Assembly: GCA_913776045.1 (NCBI GenBank)
Contig: CAJYOI010000004.1
Span: 1-36,678 of the forward strand
Direction of reading: 5' to 3'
Length of the DNA: 36,678 nt
Source of the DNA: an uncultured Sphingomonas sp.
GTDB taxonomy: Bacteria; Pseudomonadota; Alphaproteobacteria; Sphingomonadales; Sphingomonadaceae
In this document: in pieces, positions 25,320 through 33,338 of the stretch
Position numbering within the stretch: the first letter of the stretch is position 1
How the letters are laid out: every line of letters begins with the position of its first letter
Position numbers and translations under genes: made by a program
Notes under the pieces: generated by a model
What the model was told of the DNA's origin: nothing
The model's database searches: none
The model's input: only the letters and a program-made list of their open reading frames with translations

Positions 25320-27119
25320 ATGCCCCAGTACACGCCCCCCGTCCGCGATACCCGCTTCGTGCTCGACGCCGTCATCGGCCTCGACCGCTACACCAATTCG
25401 GACGGCTTCTCAGCCGCAACGCCCGATACCGTAGAGGCAGTGCTGGAAGAGGGCGGGCGCTTCGTCGCCGAAGTGCTGTTTCCGCTCAACCTGTCGGGCG
25501 ACCAGCAGGGCTGCACGCGCCATGCCGACGGGTCGGTGACGACGCCGGAGGGGTTCAAGCAGGCCTATGCCCAGTTCGTCGAGAGCGGCTGGGGCACGCT
25601 TGCCGCGCCGGAGGCGTTCGGCGGGCAGGGAATGCCGCACGTCGTGTCGACCGCGTTCCAGGAGTACATGATCTCGGCCAACATGGCGTTTGCCATGTAC
25701 CCCGGGCTCGCCCACGGCGCAATCGCCGCGCTGGTCGCCAAGGGCTCGCCTGAACAGCAGGAGAAGTACCTGCCCAAGATGGTTTCGGGCGAATGGGGCG
25801 GGACCATGAACCTGACCGAGCCGCAGTGCGGGACCGACCTGGGCCTCATCAAGACCAAGGCCGAGCCGCAGGCGGACGGCAGCTATGCGATCACCGGCAC
25901 CAAGATCTTCATTTCGGCCGGAGAGCACAACCTGACCGACAACATCATCCACCTGGTGCTGGCCAAGACGCCGGGTGCGCCGGACAGTTCGAAGGGGATT
26001 TCGCTGTTCGTGGTGCCGAAGGTGCTGGTCAACGACGACGGGTCGCTGGGCGAGCGCAACGCGGTCTCGTGCGGATCGATCGAGCACAAGATGGGCATCC
26101 ACGGCAACGCGACCTGCGTCATGAACTACGACGGCGCGACCGGCTGGCTGGTCGGCGAGGAGATGAAGGGCCTGGCCGCGATGTTCATCATGATGAACGC
26201 CGCGCGCCTGGGCGTCGGTCTGCAGGGCCTGGGTCTGGCCGAAGTCGCGTTCCAGAACGCGGTGCAATACGCCAAGGACCGCCGCCAGGGTCGCGCGCTG
26301 ACCGGCCCGGCCGAACCGGGCGAGAAGGCGGACACGCTGTTCGTCCACCCGGACGTCCGCCGCGCCCTGATGGACGCGAAGGCCAAGATCGAGGGCCTGC
26401 GCGCGCTGTGCCTTTGGGGCGGGCTCCAGGTCGATCTCGAGCACAAGGCCGAGGACGATGCCGAGCGTCAGATGGCCGCGGATCTGATCGGGCTGCTGAC
26501 CCCGGTCATCAAGGGCGTCGGCACCGACTGGGGCTATGAAATCGCGACCAACGCGCAGCAGGTGTATGGCGGCCACGGCTACATCGTCGAATGGGGAATG
26601 GAGCAGTATGTCCGCGACGCCCGCATCGCCCAGATCTACGAAGGCACAAACGGCGTCCAGGCGATGGACCTGGTCGGTCGCAAGCTGGCGCAGAATGGCG
26701 GTCGCGCGGTGCAGGCGTTCTTCAAGCTGGTCGCGCAGGAATGCGCCGCGGCCAAGGCGAACGAAAAGACCGCCGACTTCGCGGGTCGTCTCGAAAAGGC
26801 GCTGGGCGAGCTCCAGGCCGCGACGATGTGGTTCATGGCCAACGGCATGCAGAACCCGAATGCGGTCGGTGCGGGTGCGTACAGCTATATGACGCTGATG
26901 GGCCTGGTGTCGGTCGGCCTGATGTGGCTGCGCATGGCCGAAGCCGCATCGCGAATGCTGGCCGCGGGCGAGGGTGATGCGAAGTTCCTGGAAGCCAAGC
27001 TGGTGACGGCACGCTTCTACGCCGAGCGCATCCTGCCCGACGCCGGCGCGCTGCGTCGCAAGATCGAAGGCGGCGCGGATGCGGTGATGGCGCTGGAGCC
27101 GGAGATGTTCGCGGCGTGA
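25320..27119 (+). CDS. Acyl-CoA dehydrogenase, DmdC-like
   Basis: A 599-residue FAD enzyme. The extended N terminus (MPQYTPPVRDTRFVLDAV) and the GCTRHADGSVTTPEGFK segment are typical of the long DmdC/FadE-like group (3-methylmercaptopropionyl-CoA dehydrogenase and relatives), about 600 residues. The core has LTEPQCGTDLG and the catalytic base Glu441 in IYEGTNGVQAMDLVGRKL. It oxidises an acyl-CoA to a 2,3-enoyl-CoA; the true substrate is not known and DMSP degradation should not be assumed. A GAGAGGA ribosome-binding site precedes the ATG at 25320. It forms an operon with the MerR gene and ends in a strong terminator. Confidence 0.92.
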   Translation: MPQYTPPVRDTRFVLDAVIGLDRYTNSDGFSAATPDTVEAVLEEGGRFVAEVLFPLNLSGDQQGCTRHADGSVTTPEGFKQAYAQFVESGWGTLAAPEAFGGQGMPHVVSTAFQEYMISANMAFAMYPGLAHGAIAALVAKGSPEQQEKYLPKMVSGEWGGTMNLTEPQCGTDLGLIKTKAEPQADGSYAITGTKIFISAGEHNLTDNIIHLVLAKTPGAPDSSKGISLFVVPKVLVNDDGSLGERNAVSCGSIEHKMGIHGNATCVMNYDGATGWLVGEEMKGLAAMFIMMNAARLGVGLQGLGLAEVAFQNAVQYAKDRRQGRALTGPAEPGEKADTLFVHPDVRRALMDAKAKIEGLRALCLWGGLQVDLEHKAEDDAERQMAADLIGLLTPVIKGVGTDWGYEIATNAQQVYGGHGYIVEWGMEQYVRDARIAQIYEGTNGVQAMDLVGRKLAQNGGRAVQAFFKLVAQECAAAKANEKTADFAGRLEKALGELQAATMWFMANGMQNPNAVGAGAYSYMTLMGLVSVGLMWLRMAEAASRMLAAGEGDAKFLEAKLVTARFYAERILPDAGALRRKIEGGADAVMALEPEMFAA

Positions 27120-27124
27120 TAGGT

Positions 27125-27151
27125 GGGGGTGGCGGCGAGCTGCCCCCTTTT
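27125..27151 (+). terminator. Rho-independent terminator after the acyl-CoA dehydrogenase gene
   Basis: GGGGGTGGC-GGCGA-GCTGCCCCC followed by TTTT (27148-27151). The 9-bp stem has two G-U pairs. It begins 6 nt after the dehydrogenase stop and directly precedes REP doublet B. Confidence 0.8.
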
Positions 27152-27155
27152 AATC

Positions 27156-27249
27156 GTCATCCCCGCGAAGGCGGGGATCAATAGTCGCTGAACGTCGTGA
27201 GTCTCCACCACGTTCAGCCAAAATTTATCCCCGCCTTCGCGGGGATGAC
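27156..27249. repeat. REPIN-like inverted REP doublet B (94 bp)
   Basis: The same GTCATCCCCGCGAAGGCGGGGAT ends as copy A, in inverted orientation, with an inner 9-bp perfect stem GCTGAACGT/ACGTTCAGC. Spacer sequence is also similar to copy A (AATAGTCGCTGAA-GTCGTGAG). It lies between two convergent stops. Confidence 0.88.
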
Positions 27250-27266
27250 GCTGAAGAGAATGGCGC

Positions 27267-28676
27267 TCAGGGCTCCTTCGCCCCTTCCGCTTTCGGCACC
27301 GTCGCACGCACCGGCGGCGGTGCCGTCGGTGCAGCCGGCGCCGAGCCTGACATCGACACCGGAGCGGCCGGCTCACTTTTTCGCCGCACGCCCGTCAGCG
27401 GGTCCGGCCCGGTCGGCTTCATCACCGTCGCGCCCAGCTGTGCCCCCGCGATCGCCCGCAACGCGCTGCCGGGCGTCGCATCATAGGTGAAGTTGGTGGG
27501 CGGCGGCGGCGCCATTGTAATCGACACCTGCGCCTTCATGCACTCGTTCGGCACCACACGCTTGTACTCGCCGCAATTCCACAGCGATTTCTCGAAGCCG
27601 AACGCACGGTCGCGCAGATAGCTGAACGACATCGCCCGCTGCTGGACCGGCGAGATCGGCAGCGCGGCCGGGGTGTTCGACTTCGCGCTCCACGCCATGA
27701 ACTTGCAATAGGGCCGCTCGCCGCACGCACGCTGGGCGAGCGTCGGGAATTGCTCGGGCGCGAGTTTGGGATCGAGGGTTACGAGGAAGGTGTTCGTGTC
27801 CTGCTCAAGCCCCGTCGGCGTCGCGGTGTCGCCGAGCATCGTCGGGTCGAGCTGTGCGGTGGCGAGCCCGGCCGCTTCGGCGGCGGTACGATGCGCTTCG
27901 GACAGTCGGGCGAGTTGCGGGATGACCGGTTCGACGCCGGTGTAGCCGCCGCGGAATGCCGGGGGCGTGCCCCACCAGCCGCTCCAGCGGAAGAACAGGT
28001 GGGTATCGACTGCGACGATTTTGTCGAGGCTGCTGCTCCAGTACGGTACCACCCAGTCGGTATGGTAGTGCGTCGCATGGCCGACGCGGGCGTCGACCGT
28101 GCCGTTCAGCGCCATCCGTGCCACCGCCCGCGCGCGTTCCCACGCCGCCGGATAAACCGCGCGCAGCATCGCCCCGTCGCAGGTGAAGGTGAACTGGCAA
28201 CCGGTGCGGCGTTCCGAGCCCTGGAAGACGACGCCGCAAACGGTCTTGGGGAAGGCGGGGTGACGGACGCGGTTGAGCACGACCTGCGCCACCGCCTTTT
28301 CTCCGCTCGCGTCGTCCCCCGCTTCGTAGATGACGCCCGCCGCGAGACAGTCGATCGCGCGCGCTTGGCTTTCCGGCGTGCCGGTCAGGCGGAAGGGGCG
28401 GGCGGCCGGGTTCGGATCGGTCGAGAAGGGAACCGTTGCGTTGAACGCGCGGGCGTCCTGCGGCGCGAGGTTGATGAAGGCGGCGGGCTCGACCGTCGGC
28501 AGCTCGGTCCTGGGCACGACGCGGTGCGGGCGTTTGGCGATCGCCTTTACCGCAGGCGGCAGCTTGGGGGCGGTGCGGACGATCGCGAGCGGCGCCGCAA
28601 TGGCGACGATGGCGAGAAGCGCGAGGACGACCGCGATCCAGCGCGGGACGGGGGGATGGGCGATGTCGGGAGTCAT
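27267..28676 (-). CDS. SleB-type cell wall hydrolase, membrane-anchored
   Basis: A 469-residue protein with one N-terminal membrane segment (about 13-33) and then a periplasmic part. The Hydrolase_2/SleB domain spans about 105-225 with likely catalytic Glu118 in the AAGVIYEAGDDASGEKAVAQ region, followed by VVLNRVRHPAFP and CQFTFTCDG. These are features of lytic-transglycosylase-like cell-wall lytic enzymes. The rest is long, proline- and alanine-rich toward the C terminus (about 400-469). It probably cleaves peptidoglycan during growth rather than spore germination. Its 3' end faces REP doublet B, and the upstream neighbour is separated by REP doublet C. Confidence 0.88.
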   Translation of the reverse strand: MTPDIAHPPVPRWIAVVLALLAIVAIAAPLAIVRTAPKLPPAVKAIAKRPHRVVPRTELPTVEPAAFINLAPQDARAFNATVPFSTDPNPAARPFRLTGTPESQARAIDCLAAGVIYEAGDDASGEKAVAQVVLNRVRHPAFPKTVCGVVFQGSERRTGCQFTFTCDGAMLRAVYPAAWERARAVARMALNGTVDARVGHATHYHTDWVVPYWSSSLDKIVAVDTHLFFRWSGWWGTPPAFRGGYTGVEPVIPQLARLSEAHRTAAEAAGLATAQLDPTMLGDTATPTGLEQDTNTFLVTLDPKLAPEQFPTLAQRACGERPYCKFMAWSAKSNTPAALPISPVQQRAMSFSYLRDRAFGFEKSLWNCGEYKRVVPNECMKAQVSITMAPPPPTNFTYDATPGSALRAIAGAQLGATVMKPTGPDPLTGVRRKSEPAAPVSMSGSAPAAPTAPPPVRATVPKAEGAKEP

Positions 28677-28764
28677 GCGGGGGCGTGGGGCGTCCGGCTG
28701 TTTGGCCGGCGCCTATAGCGCGGTTCGGGCGGGATGCGAAATTTGGGAGGGCTAATTCTCAACC

Positions 28765-28857
28765 GTCATTCCCGCGAAGGCGAGAATAGATAGTCGCCAA
28801 ACGCGATGAGTCTCACGACGTTCAGCGACTATCGATCCCCGCCTTCGCGGGGATGAC
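28765..28857. repeat. REPIN-like inverted REP doublet C (93 bp, one diverged arm)
   Basis: The left end GTCATTCCCGCGAAGGCGAGAAT is changed relative to copies A and B; the right end is the full ATCCCCGCCTTCGCGGGGATGAC. An inner 8-bp perfect stem ATAGTCGC/GCGACTAT is present. It ends 5 nt from the stop of the 98-residue gene at 28863, directly after it in the transcribed direction. Confidence 0.85.
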
Positions 28858-28862
28858 GAAAT

Positions 28863-29159
28863 TTAAGAGGGCCACATCCCCTTAGCCTCGCAGACATCAA
28901 ACGCGTCGGCCACGGCATGATCGCACGCCGTATCACCCGCCGAACATGCCTCTGCCGCTCGGACTCGCGTCGCCGCACAGCTTTCGGTGGCGGGCGCGAT
29001 CTTGGGCAGCGCGGCCAGCGACGACGGATAGGCCCGCGGCGGGATGGGGATCGTGACGGTGCTCGCCGACGCACTCGACGCGGCTCCGCCACCGAATGCG
29101 ATGGGCCAAAGCAGCAGCAGCGCCAGCATCGTGCCGGCACAGATCAGGGCGTTGCGCAT
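28863..29159 (-). CDS. Small exported protein with conserved-looking cysteines
   Basis: A 98-residue protein with an N-terminal hydrophobic segment (about residues 5-26, signal or anchor). The exported half contains ESCAATRVRAAEACSAGDTACDHAVADAFDVC, that is, four cysteines likely to form two disulfides. I recognise no domain. The ATG at 29157-29159 has a GGGGGGA ribosome-binding site; longer readings have no support. It is read after cysK with a 54-bp gap, so it may be in that operon. REP doublet C follows its stop. Confidence 0.72.
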   Translation of the reverse strand: MRNALICAGTMLALLLLWPIAFGGGAASSASASTVTIPIPPRAYPSSLAALPKIAPATESCAATRVRAAEACSAGDTACDHAVADAFDVCEAKGMWPS

Positions 29160-29213
29160 TCGTCCCCCCGGACTGGTGTTCGCGGGGCGTGATGCCGCGA
29201 ACACCGTGTCCGA

Positions 29214-30134
29214 TCAAGCCTCGGGCAGGAAGTCGGGCACCGACAGGTACCGCTCGCCGGTGTCGTAGTTGAAGCCCAGCACGCGCACGCCATCGGGCAG
29301 GTCGGGCAGCTTCTGCAGGATCGCCGCCAGCGTCGCGCCTGACGAAATGCCGACCAGCAGCCCCTCTTCCTTGGCAGACCGTCGCGCCATGTCCTTGGCG
29401 ACGTTGGCGTCGACCTGAATCACGCCGTCGATCGCCTGGGTGTGCAGGTTCGCCGGCATGAAGCCCGCGCCGATGCCCTGAATCGGGTGCGGGCCCGGCT
29501 GGCCGCCCGAAATGACCGGCGACAGCGCCGGCTCGACCGCGAACACCTTCAGGTTCGGCCATTCCTTTTTCAGCGTTTCGGCGACTCCGGTGATGTGGCC
29601 CCCGGTGCCGACGCCGGTGATGATCACGTCGATCGGCGAATCGCGGAAGTCGTTCAGGATCTCCTGCGACGTCGTGCGGACGTGGACCTCGACGTTTGCC
29701 GGATTTTCGAACTGCTGCGGCATCCACGCGCCGGGCGTCGCCTCGACGATCTCCAGCGCGCGTTCGATCGCGCCCTTCATGCCCTTTTCGCGCGGGGTCA
29801 GGTCGAAGGTCGCGCCGTACGCCAGCATCAGGCGGCGGCGTTCGAGCGACATGCTCTCTGGCATCACCAGGATCAGCTTGTAACCCTTGACCGCGGCGAC
29901 CATTGCCAGGCCGACGCCGGTGTTGCCGCTGGTCGGCTCGACGATCGTGCCACCGGGCTGCAACTGACCGGAAGCCTCCGCCGCCTCGACCATCGCGAGG
30001 GCGATACGATCCTTCACCGACCCGCCGGGGTTGGAGCGTTCGGACTTCACCCACACCTCGCTGTCGGGGAACAGGCGGGAGAGGCGGATGTGCGGCGTGT
30101 TGCCGATCGTCTCGAGAACGGAATTGGCCTTCAT
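29214..30134 (-). CDS. cysK: Cysteine synthase A (O-acetylserine sulfhydrylase)
   Basis: A 306-residue PLP enzyme that makes cysteine from O-acetylserine and sulfide. The PLP lysine is Lys41 in NPGGSVKDR. The substrate loop [11 protein letters not shown] and the phosphate-binding [10 protein letters not shown] are present, and the length fits. The ATG at 30132-30134 overlaps the TGA of the MFS gene (ATGA), so translation is coupled to the transporter. A longer reading into the MFS gene is rejected for that reason. The coupling of a cysteine-synthesis enzyme to an exporter is less common and may relate to export of cysteine or a thiol, which is inferred only. Confidence 0.94.
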   Translation of the reverse strand: MKANSVLETIGNTPHIRLSRLFPDSEVWVKSERSNPGGSVKDRIALAMVEAAEASGQLQPGGTIVEPTSGNTGVGLAMVAAVKGYKLILVMPESMSLERRRLMLAYGATFDLTPREKGMKGAIERALEIVEATPGAWMPQQFENPANVEVHVRTTSQEILNDFRDSPIDVIITGVGTGGHITGVAETLKKEWPNLKVFAVEPALSPVISGGQPGPHPIQGIGAGFMPANLHTQAIDGVIQVDANVAKDMARRSAKEEGLLVGISSGATLAAILQKLPDLPDGVRVLGFNYDTGERYLSVPDFLPEA

Positions 30135-31495
30135 GACGTCGGTCCTTTCGCGTGAACTGGCTTGGGATTTGGCATATCGGGTTCGAGGATCAAGAGCTCG
30201 TCGGGCGGATCGAACGTCCGGGCGAGCCTTAGCTGCGGGAAGATGCGTGCCCACAGCGCCGTCACACCGACCGCGGCGATGCCGCCCGCCGTCACTGCGA
30301 CCGCGGGGCCGACAAGGGCTGCTAGGAAGCCCGAGCGCGCCTCACCCAGTTCGTTCGAGCCCGAGATGAACAGCGTAGAGACTGCGCCCACGCGCCCGCG
30401 CATCTCGTCGGGGGTGTGGAGCTGGATCAGCGATTGGCGGACATAGACCGACACCATGTCGGCGGCACCCACCACAAACAGGCACGCGAGCGCGAACAGG
30501 ACGGCGGGTGCGAAATCGCTACCGACTGCGGCTGAGCCGAAGAACGGCTGGAAGATCGGGACAGACAGGCCGAACAGCGCATTCGCCGCGCCGAAGATCG
30601 CGACCGCGATCAGCATCTTCACCCCGACATTGCGCCTGAGCGGCCGGACACCGAACCACAGCGCGACGACGACCGCGCCCAGCGACGGTGCGGCGCGCAA
30701 ATGGCCCAGCCCCTCAGCCCCGACCTGCAGGATATCGCGGGCATAGATCGGCAGCATCGCCGTCGCACCGCCCAGCAGCACCGCGAACAGGTCCAGGCTG
30801 ATCGCGCCGAATACCAGGCGGTTGCGGCGGACATAGCGCAGCCCGTCGATCATCTGCGTCCACGGCCCACTGGTGCTGCGGATGATCGCGCGCGGGATGG
30901 GGCCGATCAGCATCAGCATCAGGAAGGCGAGAAGGAACATCGTGCCCGACGTCGCATAGGTCAGCCAGCCGGCGGCCGCGTAGAGATAGCCGCCCATCGC
31001 CGGCCCCAGCACCGACGCTGCCTGCCACGCGATCGAACTGAACGCGATCGCTGTCGGCAGCACCGCCTTGGGCACGAGGTTCGGGGCGAGGGCCCCCAAT
31101 GCCGGCCCGGCGAAGGCGCGCGCCACGCCCAGAAGTGCTGCGACCGTGAACAGCGCGGACAGCGTGATGTGTCCGGTCCAGGTGAGCCATCCGAGCGACA
31201 GCGCGCACGCCGCCTCCAGCCCGACCGCCGCACGCGCGATCCAGCGGCGATCGATACGGTCTGCGACCCATCCGGCGTAGAGCGACAGGAAGAGTAGCGG
31301 GAGGAACTGCGCCACTCCGACCAGCCCGAGCTGAAAGGCTGCGGCCTGGATGCTCATCGTCTCGCGGGCGATGTCGTACACCTGCCAGCCGATGACGATG
31401 ACCATCGCGGTCTGCGCCAAAGTGGTCAGGAATCGCGCCAGCCAATAGGCGCGGAAATTCGGAAAGGTCAGCGGATGGGGTGCGGCGTCGGCCAT
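30131..31495 (-). CDS. MFS transporter (EntS/MFS_3-like exporter)
   Basis: A 454-residue polytopic membrane protein with about twelve hydrophobic segments. The MFS signature [14 protein letters not shown] lies between segments 2 and 3, and [24 protein letters not shown] in the second half is typical of the EntS-like efflux subgroup. It probably exports a small molecule; the substrate is unknown. It starts 40 bp after the alpha/beta hydrolase stop on the same strand and overlaps cysK by ATGA. Hydrolase, exporter and cysK therefore likely share one leftward transcript. Confidence 0.9.
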   Translation of the reverse strand: MADAAPHPLTFPNFRAYWLARFLTTLAQTAMVIVIGWQVYDIARETMSIQAAAFQLGLVGVAQFLPLLFLSLYAGWVADRIDRRWIARAAVGLEAACALSLGWLTWTGHITLSALFTVAALLGVARAFAGPALGALAPNLVPKAVLPTAIAFSSIAWQAASVLGPAMGGYLYAAAGWLTYATSGTMFLLAFLMLMLIGPIPRAIIRSTSGPWTQMIDGLRYVRRNRLVFGAISLDLFAVLLGGATAMLPIYARDILQVGAEGLGHLRAAPSLGAVVVALWFGVRPLRRNVGVKMLIAVAIFGAANALFGLSVPIFQPFFGSAAVGSDFAPAVLFALACLFVVGAADMVSVYVRQSLIQLHTPDEMRGRVGAVSTLFISGSNELGEARSGFLAALVGPAVAVTAGGIAAVGVTALWARIFPQLRLARTFDPPDELLILEPDMPNPKPVHAKGPTS

Positions 31496-31535
31496 GCCCC
31501 GCCTATGGGCGAGGGGCCGACGCCGCGCAATGACG

Positions 31536-32417
31536 TCAGGCGGTCAGTGGTTCGGAGCTTTTGTTGGCCGTCACAAAGCTGCGCTGTCCCGGATCGCCCA
31601 GGAAGGTCAGCAGGTCCCGGGTAATGCGATCCCGCGCGGTTTCGGTGAAGCCGTGCGGCTCGCCATCATATTCGACCAGCTGCGCGTTGGCGATGCCCTC
31701 CGCTGCTTGGCGCGCGGTGGCATCGATCGGCACGGTCTTGTCGGCGGTGCCGTGGACGATCAGCGTCGGCACCTTGAACGACGCCAAGTCGCCGCGGAAG
31801 TCGGTGTGGCCGAACGATTCGGCGCAGGCCAGCGTCGCCTTCAGGCTGGCGTCCATCGCGATACGGGTCGCGGTGTGGAGCACTTCGTCGCTGACAGGGT
31901 GCGAGAAGGTGCCGGTGCCGAAGAACTGCGGGAAGAAGGTATTGCGGAAGAAGTCCGCGCGATCCTTCTTGATGCCGTCGCCGATCTCCTGCAGCGTCTC
32001 TTCCGGCACGCCATTCGGATTGTCGTCGGTCTTCAGCATAAACGGCACGACCGACCCGAGCAGCGCGGCCGCGATAACGCCCTTGCCGCCGTGGCGCGAC
32101 ATGTAGCGCGCGACTTCGCCGCCCCCCATCGAGAAGCCGACCAGCGTGACATTATCGGTCGCGCCGGTCGCTTCCAGTACGTCCGCCAGGTCGTCGGTCA
32201 GCGTGTCGTAATCATAGCCCGACCATGGCTGACCCGACCGACCGAACCCGCGGCGGTCATAGGCAATGACGCGGAAACCGGCGTCCGCGAGGGCCATCGC
32301 TTGCGAATCCCACATGTCCGACGACAGCGGCCAGCCGTGGATCAGCACCACCGGGCGGCCTTCGCCCCAGTCCTTGACGTAGATATCGGTTCCGTCGCGT
32401 GTCTTGACGTAAGGCAT
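31536..32417 (-). CDS. Alpha/beta hydrolase (non-heme haloperoxidase-like)
   Basis: A 293-residue cytoplasmic enzyme. The catalytic triad is Ser96 (GFSMGGGE), Asp226 (HGTADKTVP) and His255 (GEPHGFT), with the oxyanion HGWPLSSDMW near residues 27-36. The sequence is close in form to the cofactor-free chloroperoxidase/esterase group; true halogenation is doubtful, and an esterase or perhydrolase role is equally likely. The ATG at 32415-32417 is chosen because MPYVKTRDGT is the usual start; an upstream start adds 10 residues only. Divergent from the 109-residue gene at 32580. Confidence 0.92.
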   Translation of the reverse strand: MPYVKTRDGTDIYVKDWGEGRPVVLIHGWPLSSDMWDSQAMALADAGFRVIAYDRRGFGRSGQPWSGYDYDTLTDDLADVLEATGATDNVTLVGFSMGGGEVARYMSRHGGKGVIAAALLGSVVPFMLKTDDNPNGVPEETLQEIGDGIKKDRADFFRNTFFPQFFGTGTFSHPVSDEVLHTATRIAMDASLKATLACAESFGHTDFRGDLASFKVPTLIVHGTADKTVPIDATARQAAEGIANAQLVEYDGEPHGFTETARDRITRDLLTFLGDPGQRSFVTANKSSEPLTA

Positions 32418-32517
32418 GGCTGACTCCGTTGATGTGTGTGGGCACAACGGCTTGATTTTAGGCCCGTTCCGCGCGGTAGCGGATGGACGGAAAGAGAGTT
32501 AGCGCTCCCATGACGTC

Positions 32518-32546
32518 TTGCTGCAACGCAGCAGAAGGCTTATACG
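32518..32546 (+). promoter_or_regulatory. Putative promoter with PhaR-like CTGC-N3-GCAG palindrome
   Basis: TTGCTGCAACGCAGCAG (32518-32534) contains CTGC-AAC-GCAG within a perfect TGCTGC/GCAGCA inverted repeat. A possible -35 (TTGCTG, 32518-32523) and -10 (TATACG, 32541-32546) are 17 bp apart. PhaR repressors in alphaproteobacteria are known to use CTGC-N3-4-GCAG sites, so a PhaR-like regulator is a candidate. Confidence 0.4.
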
Positions 32547-32579
32547 TTCGTCTTGAATGCTTTCAGCTGCGATTATGTG

Positions 32580-32909
32580 ATGTCCGAAGAACCCAACGGC
32601 CCCGTTCCGACCCTGTTCGCCGCGATCGTGAAGCAGCTCTGCGTGAACGCGACCTACAACCGCGACAAGGTCGTGTTGGCGCCGCATGTCGCCTACACTA
32701 AGCATGGCGAATTGTACGTCGACGCCATCACCGTGGCGCGCAACGGAATGCTGCCGCGTGAGGAGAAGCTGGGCAGCTACAAGGTCACGGGTCTCGGCGA
32801 GCCTAAGCTGACCGGCCGCGCGTTCACTGTCAGCAGTCTCTACGAGCCGGAGGCCGAGCGATATGTCGGTGCGACGTTGGTCGCAGTGGAGCCGACGCCG
32901 GCCACATAA
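32580..32909 (+). CDS. Conserved-looking small protein, possible WYL-like fold
   Basis: A 109-residue soluble protein. The pattern LFAAIVKQLCVNATYNRDKVVLAPHVAYTKHGELYVDAITV is reminiscent of the small WYL-type beta-barrel (KVVLAPHxxY, LYVDA), followed by LGSYKVTGL. The family link is weak and only suggestive. The start is uncertain: an ATG at 32580 has no clear ribosome-binding site, and an in-frame TTG at 32553 is almost at the expected transcription start, which would be leaderless. A palindrome-bearing promoter lies just upstream. The 3' end overlaps the convergent 99-residue gene by 70 bp. Confidence 0.6.
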   Translation: MSEEPNGPVPTLFAAIVKQLCVNATYNRDKVVLAPHVAYTKHGELYVDAITVARNGMLPREEKLGSYKVTGLGEPKLTGRAFTVSSLYEPEAERYVGATLVAVEPTPAT

Positions 32910-33139
32910 TCGCTATAGGTCGGCGTGACGCTGTCGGCCTGATGCTCCCACAAATCGTCCGCCACGGCGCGTTGCCGCGCATAGAGCGGCGGGCCATGAT
33001 CGGTCGGATAGGTGTAGAAGGCGCTGGTTTCGGCCATCGTCCATTTCGCGGTGCCGACGCCCACCCCGGCGCTGAGCGCAAGCCCCATGCCGACGATCGC
33101 GGCGGTACGAATGATGTCGTCCAGGCCACGTCCCTTCAT
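32840..33139 (-). CDS. Small single-pass membrane protein, unknown function
   Basis: A 99-residue protein. One hydrophobic segment lies at about residues 12-30 (TAAIVGMGLALSAGVGVG), and the rest is a polar, Tyr- and Thr-rich tail (ADSVTPTYSDYVAGVGSTATNVAPTYRS). The third codon positions are strongly G/C, which supports coding. The ATG at 33137-33139 is chosen. Its C-terminal 22 codons overlap the tail of the convergent gene at 32580-32909. I recognise no domain; it may be a small membrane-anchored orphan. Confidence 0.6.
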   Translation of the reverse strand: MKGRGLDDIIRTAAIVGMGLALSAGVGVGTAKWTMAETSAFYTYPTDHGPPLYARQRAVADDLWEHQADSVTPTYSDYVAGVGSTATNVAPTYRSASGS

Positions 33140-33338
33140 CGCGATCGTCCCTGTCTCCACGCGTCATCGAATACGTGGACACTGACGGATTGTTCCGAAA
33201 CCGCGGTAAGCCGTTCAAAAGGTGTTCAGTTGCGCGGGGGCAGATGCGCTATCGAACCCGCGGCTTGCCCAGCCGTGCGGAGGCAGATAACAGCGGCCCG
33301 ACCCCTCCCAGAAGGGCCGTGACAGGAGATTCCGGATC

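Noticed and set aside
25320-27119. DMSP degradation by the DmdC-like dehydrogenase
   Set aside because: Family resemblance alone; no other dmd gene is present and the MerR/LiuR-like context points to general acyl-CoA catabolism.
20206-28857. The repeated GTCATCCCCGCGAAGG sequences as a CRISPR array
   Set aside because: Copies are thousands of bases apart, inverted in pairs and without spacer units, which fits REP doublets.
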